Below, piece after piece: positions 63,794 to 64,000 of a stretch of 64,000 nucleotides of DNA (position 1 is its first letter; each line of letters opens with the position of its first letter). The notes beneath the pieces were generated by a model. The model did not search any database. It had not been told where the DNA came from and worked only from the letters and a program-made list of their open reading frames with translations. The stretch covers positions 438,479-502,478 of the forward strand of contig NZ_LMHA01000003.1 in NCBI RefSeq assembly GCF_001427635.1, read 5' to 3'. Origin of the DNA: Pseudoxanthomonas sp. Root65 (GTDB lineage: Bacteria > Pseudomonadota > Gammaproteobacteria > Xanthomonadales > Xanthomonadaceae). A program made the translations under genes and the position numbers.

Positions 63794-64000
63794 TCAACGG
63801 ATGGGAGGCTTGGGGCCGATTTCGTCGGCGGAAGCCTGGTTCAGGACCACGTCGATGACGCGGCTCTTCTCGAAATAGACGGTGAAGCCGGGATACACCC
63901 AGCGATGGATCACCGGCCACTGGCGCTTCTGGCCGCCGCGCGGCTCCAGCTTCTGCTGCGGGGCGCCGAAGCGCGCCTCGACATCGGCGGCGGTCTGTCC
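63794..64000 (-). CDS. Small BamE/SmpA-like protein, C-terminal part (runs off the right edge)
   Basis: The last 68 residues are visible, ending ADEIGPKPPIR. The pattern VEARFGAPQQKLEP ... PVIHRWVYPGFTVYFEKSRV, then IDVV, matches small periplasmic BamE/SmpA-like domains, comparable with the protein at 29645. The start and any signal peptide are outside the window. Confidence 0.7.
   Translation of the reverse strand, partial: GQTAADVEARFGAPQQKLEPRGGQKRQWPVIHRWVYPGFTVYFEKSRVIDVVLNQASADEIGPKPPIR

Overview
This window is a GC-rich chromosomal segment of a gammaproteobacterium of the family Xanthomonadaceae, most like Pseudoxanthomonas or Stenotrophomonas. The evidence is the mix of a transmembrane repetitive protein, a fused glucosylglycerol-phosphate synthase/phosphatase, GTAG-type palindromic repeats with a REP-associated tyrosine transposase, several TonB-like proteins and tandem flagellin genes. 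The genus is an inference. There is no prophage, plasmid, CRISPR array or complete insertion sequence other than the small REP transposase.

Layout. 1-1640: two tandem flagellin genes on the minus strand; the upstream one has a sigma-28 promoter but is frameshifted near its C terminus. 1992-6522: small conserved genes, a WYL regulator divergent from a GFA-domain protein, a TetR regulator and an acyl-CoA-binding protein. 6674-8662: an alcohol-forming fatty acyl-CoA reductase, followed by an AT-richer unknown gene. 9319-14009: truncated hemoglobin, Mrr-like membrane protein, and a group of phasin-like, patatin-like and polyhydroxyalkanoate-associated proteins. 14109-16961: FHA protein and the MsrP/MsrQ methionine sulfoxide reductase pair. 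17134-20989: serC-pheA-aroA. 21174-24162: two TonB-like proteins and serS. 24400-27009: an alkylation-repair-like protein and an azoreductase divergent from a LysR regulator.

27123-29248 is the most accessory-like part: a broken tRNA-Ser copy, an intact tRNA-Ser(TGA), low-GC small genes and a REP transposase flanked by inverted REPs. 29645-33306 contains a 42-bp tandem-repeat array upstream of the glucosylglycerol (osmoprotectant) gene, a 34-residue membrane protein, and a structured minus-strand element with its own terminator and a GacA-box-like palindrome, which I propose as a candidate sRNA. 33307-38020: an isocitrate-lyase/PEP-mutase family enzyme, an M28 peptidase, a NarL/GacA-type response regulator and a duplicated intergenic repeat. 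38020-44615: rne, rluC and a tandem AAA+ ATPase. 44849-49395: DUF1761 protein, TonB-like lipoprotein, pterin dehydratase, NfuA, transmembrane repetitive protein and two c-type cytochromes. 49741-57508: an RND efflux operon with one adaptor and two different pumps. 57576-63766: a minus-strand operon with both agmatine-to-putrescine enzymes (AguA, AguB), a transporter, an aldo/keto reductase, an acetyltransferase and a TraB-family protein. The window ends inside a small gene.

Much of the non-coding DNA is palindromic repeat: at least five families occur, often as long inverted pairs placed between operon genes or just after stop codons.
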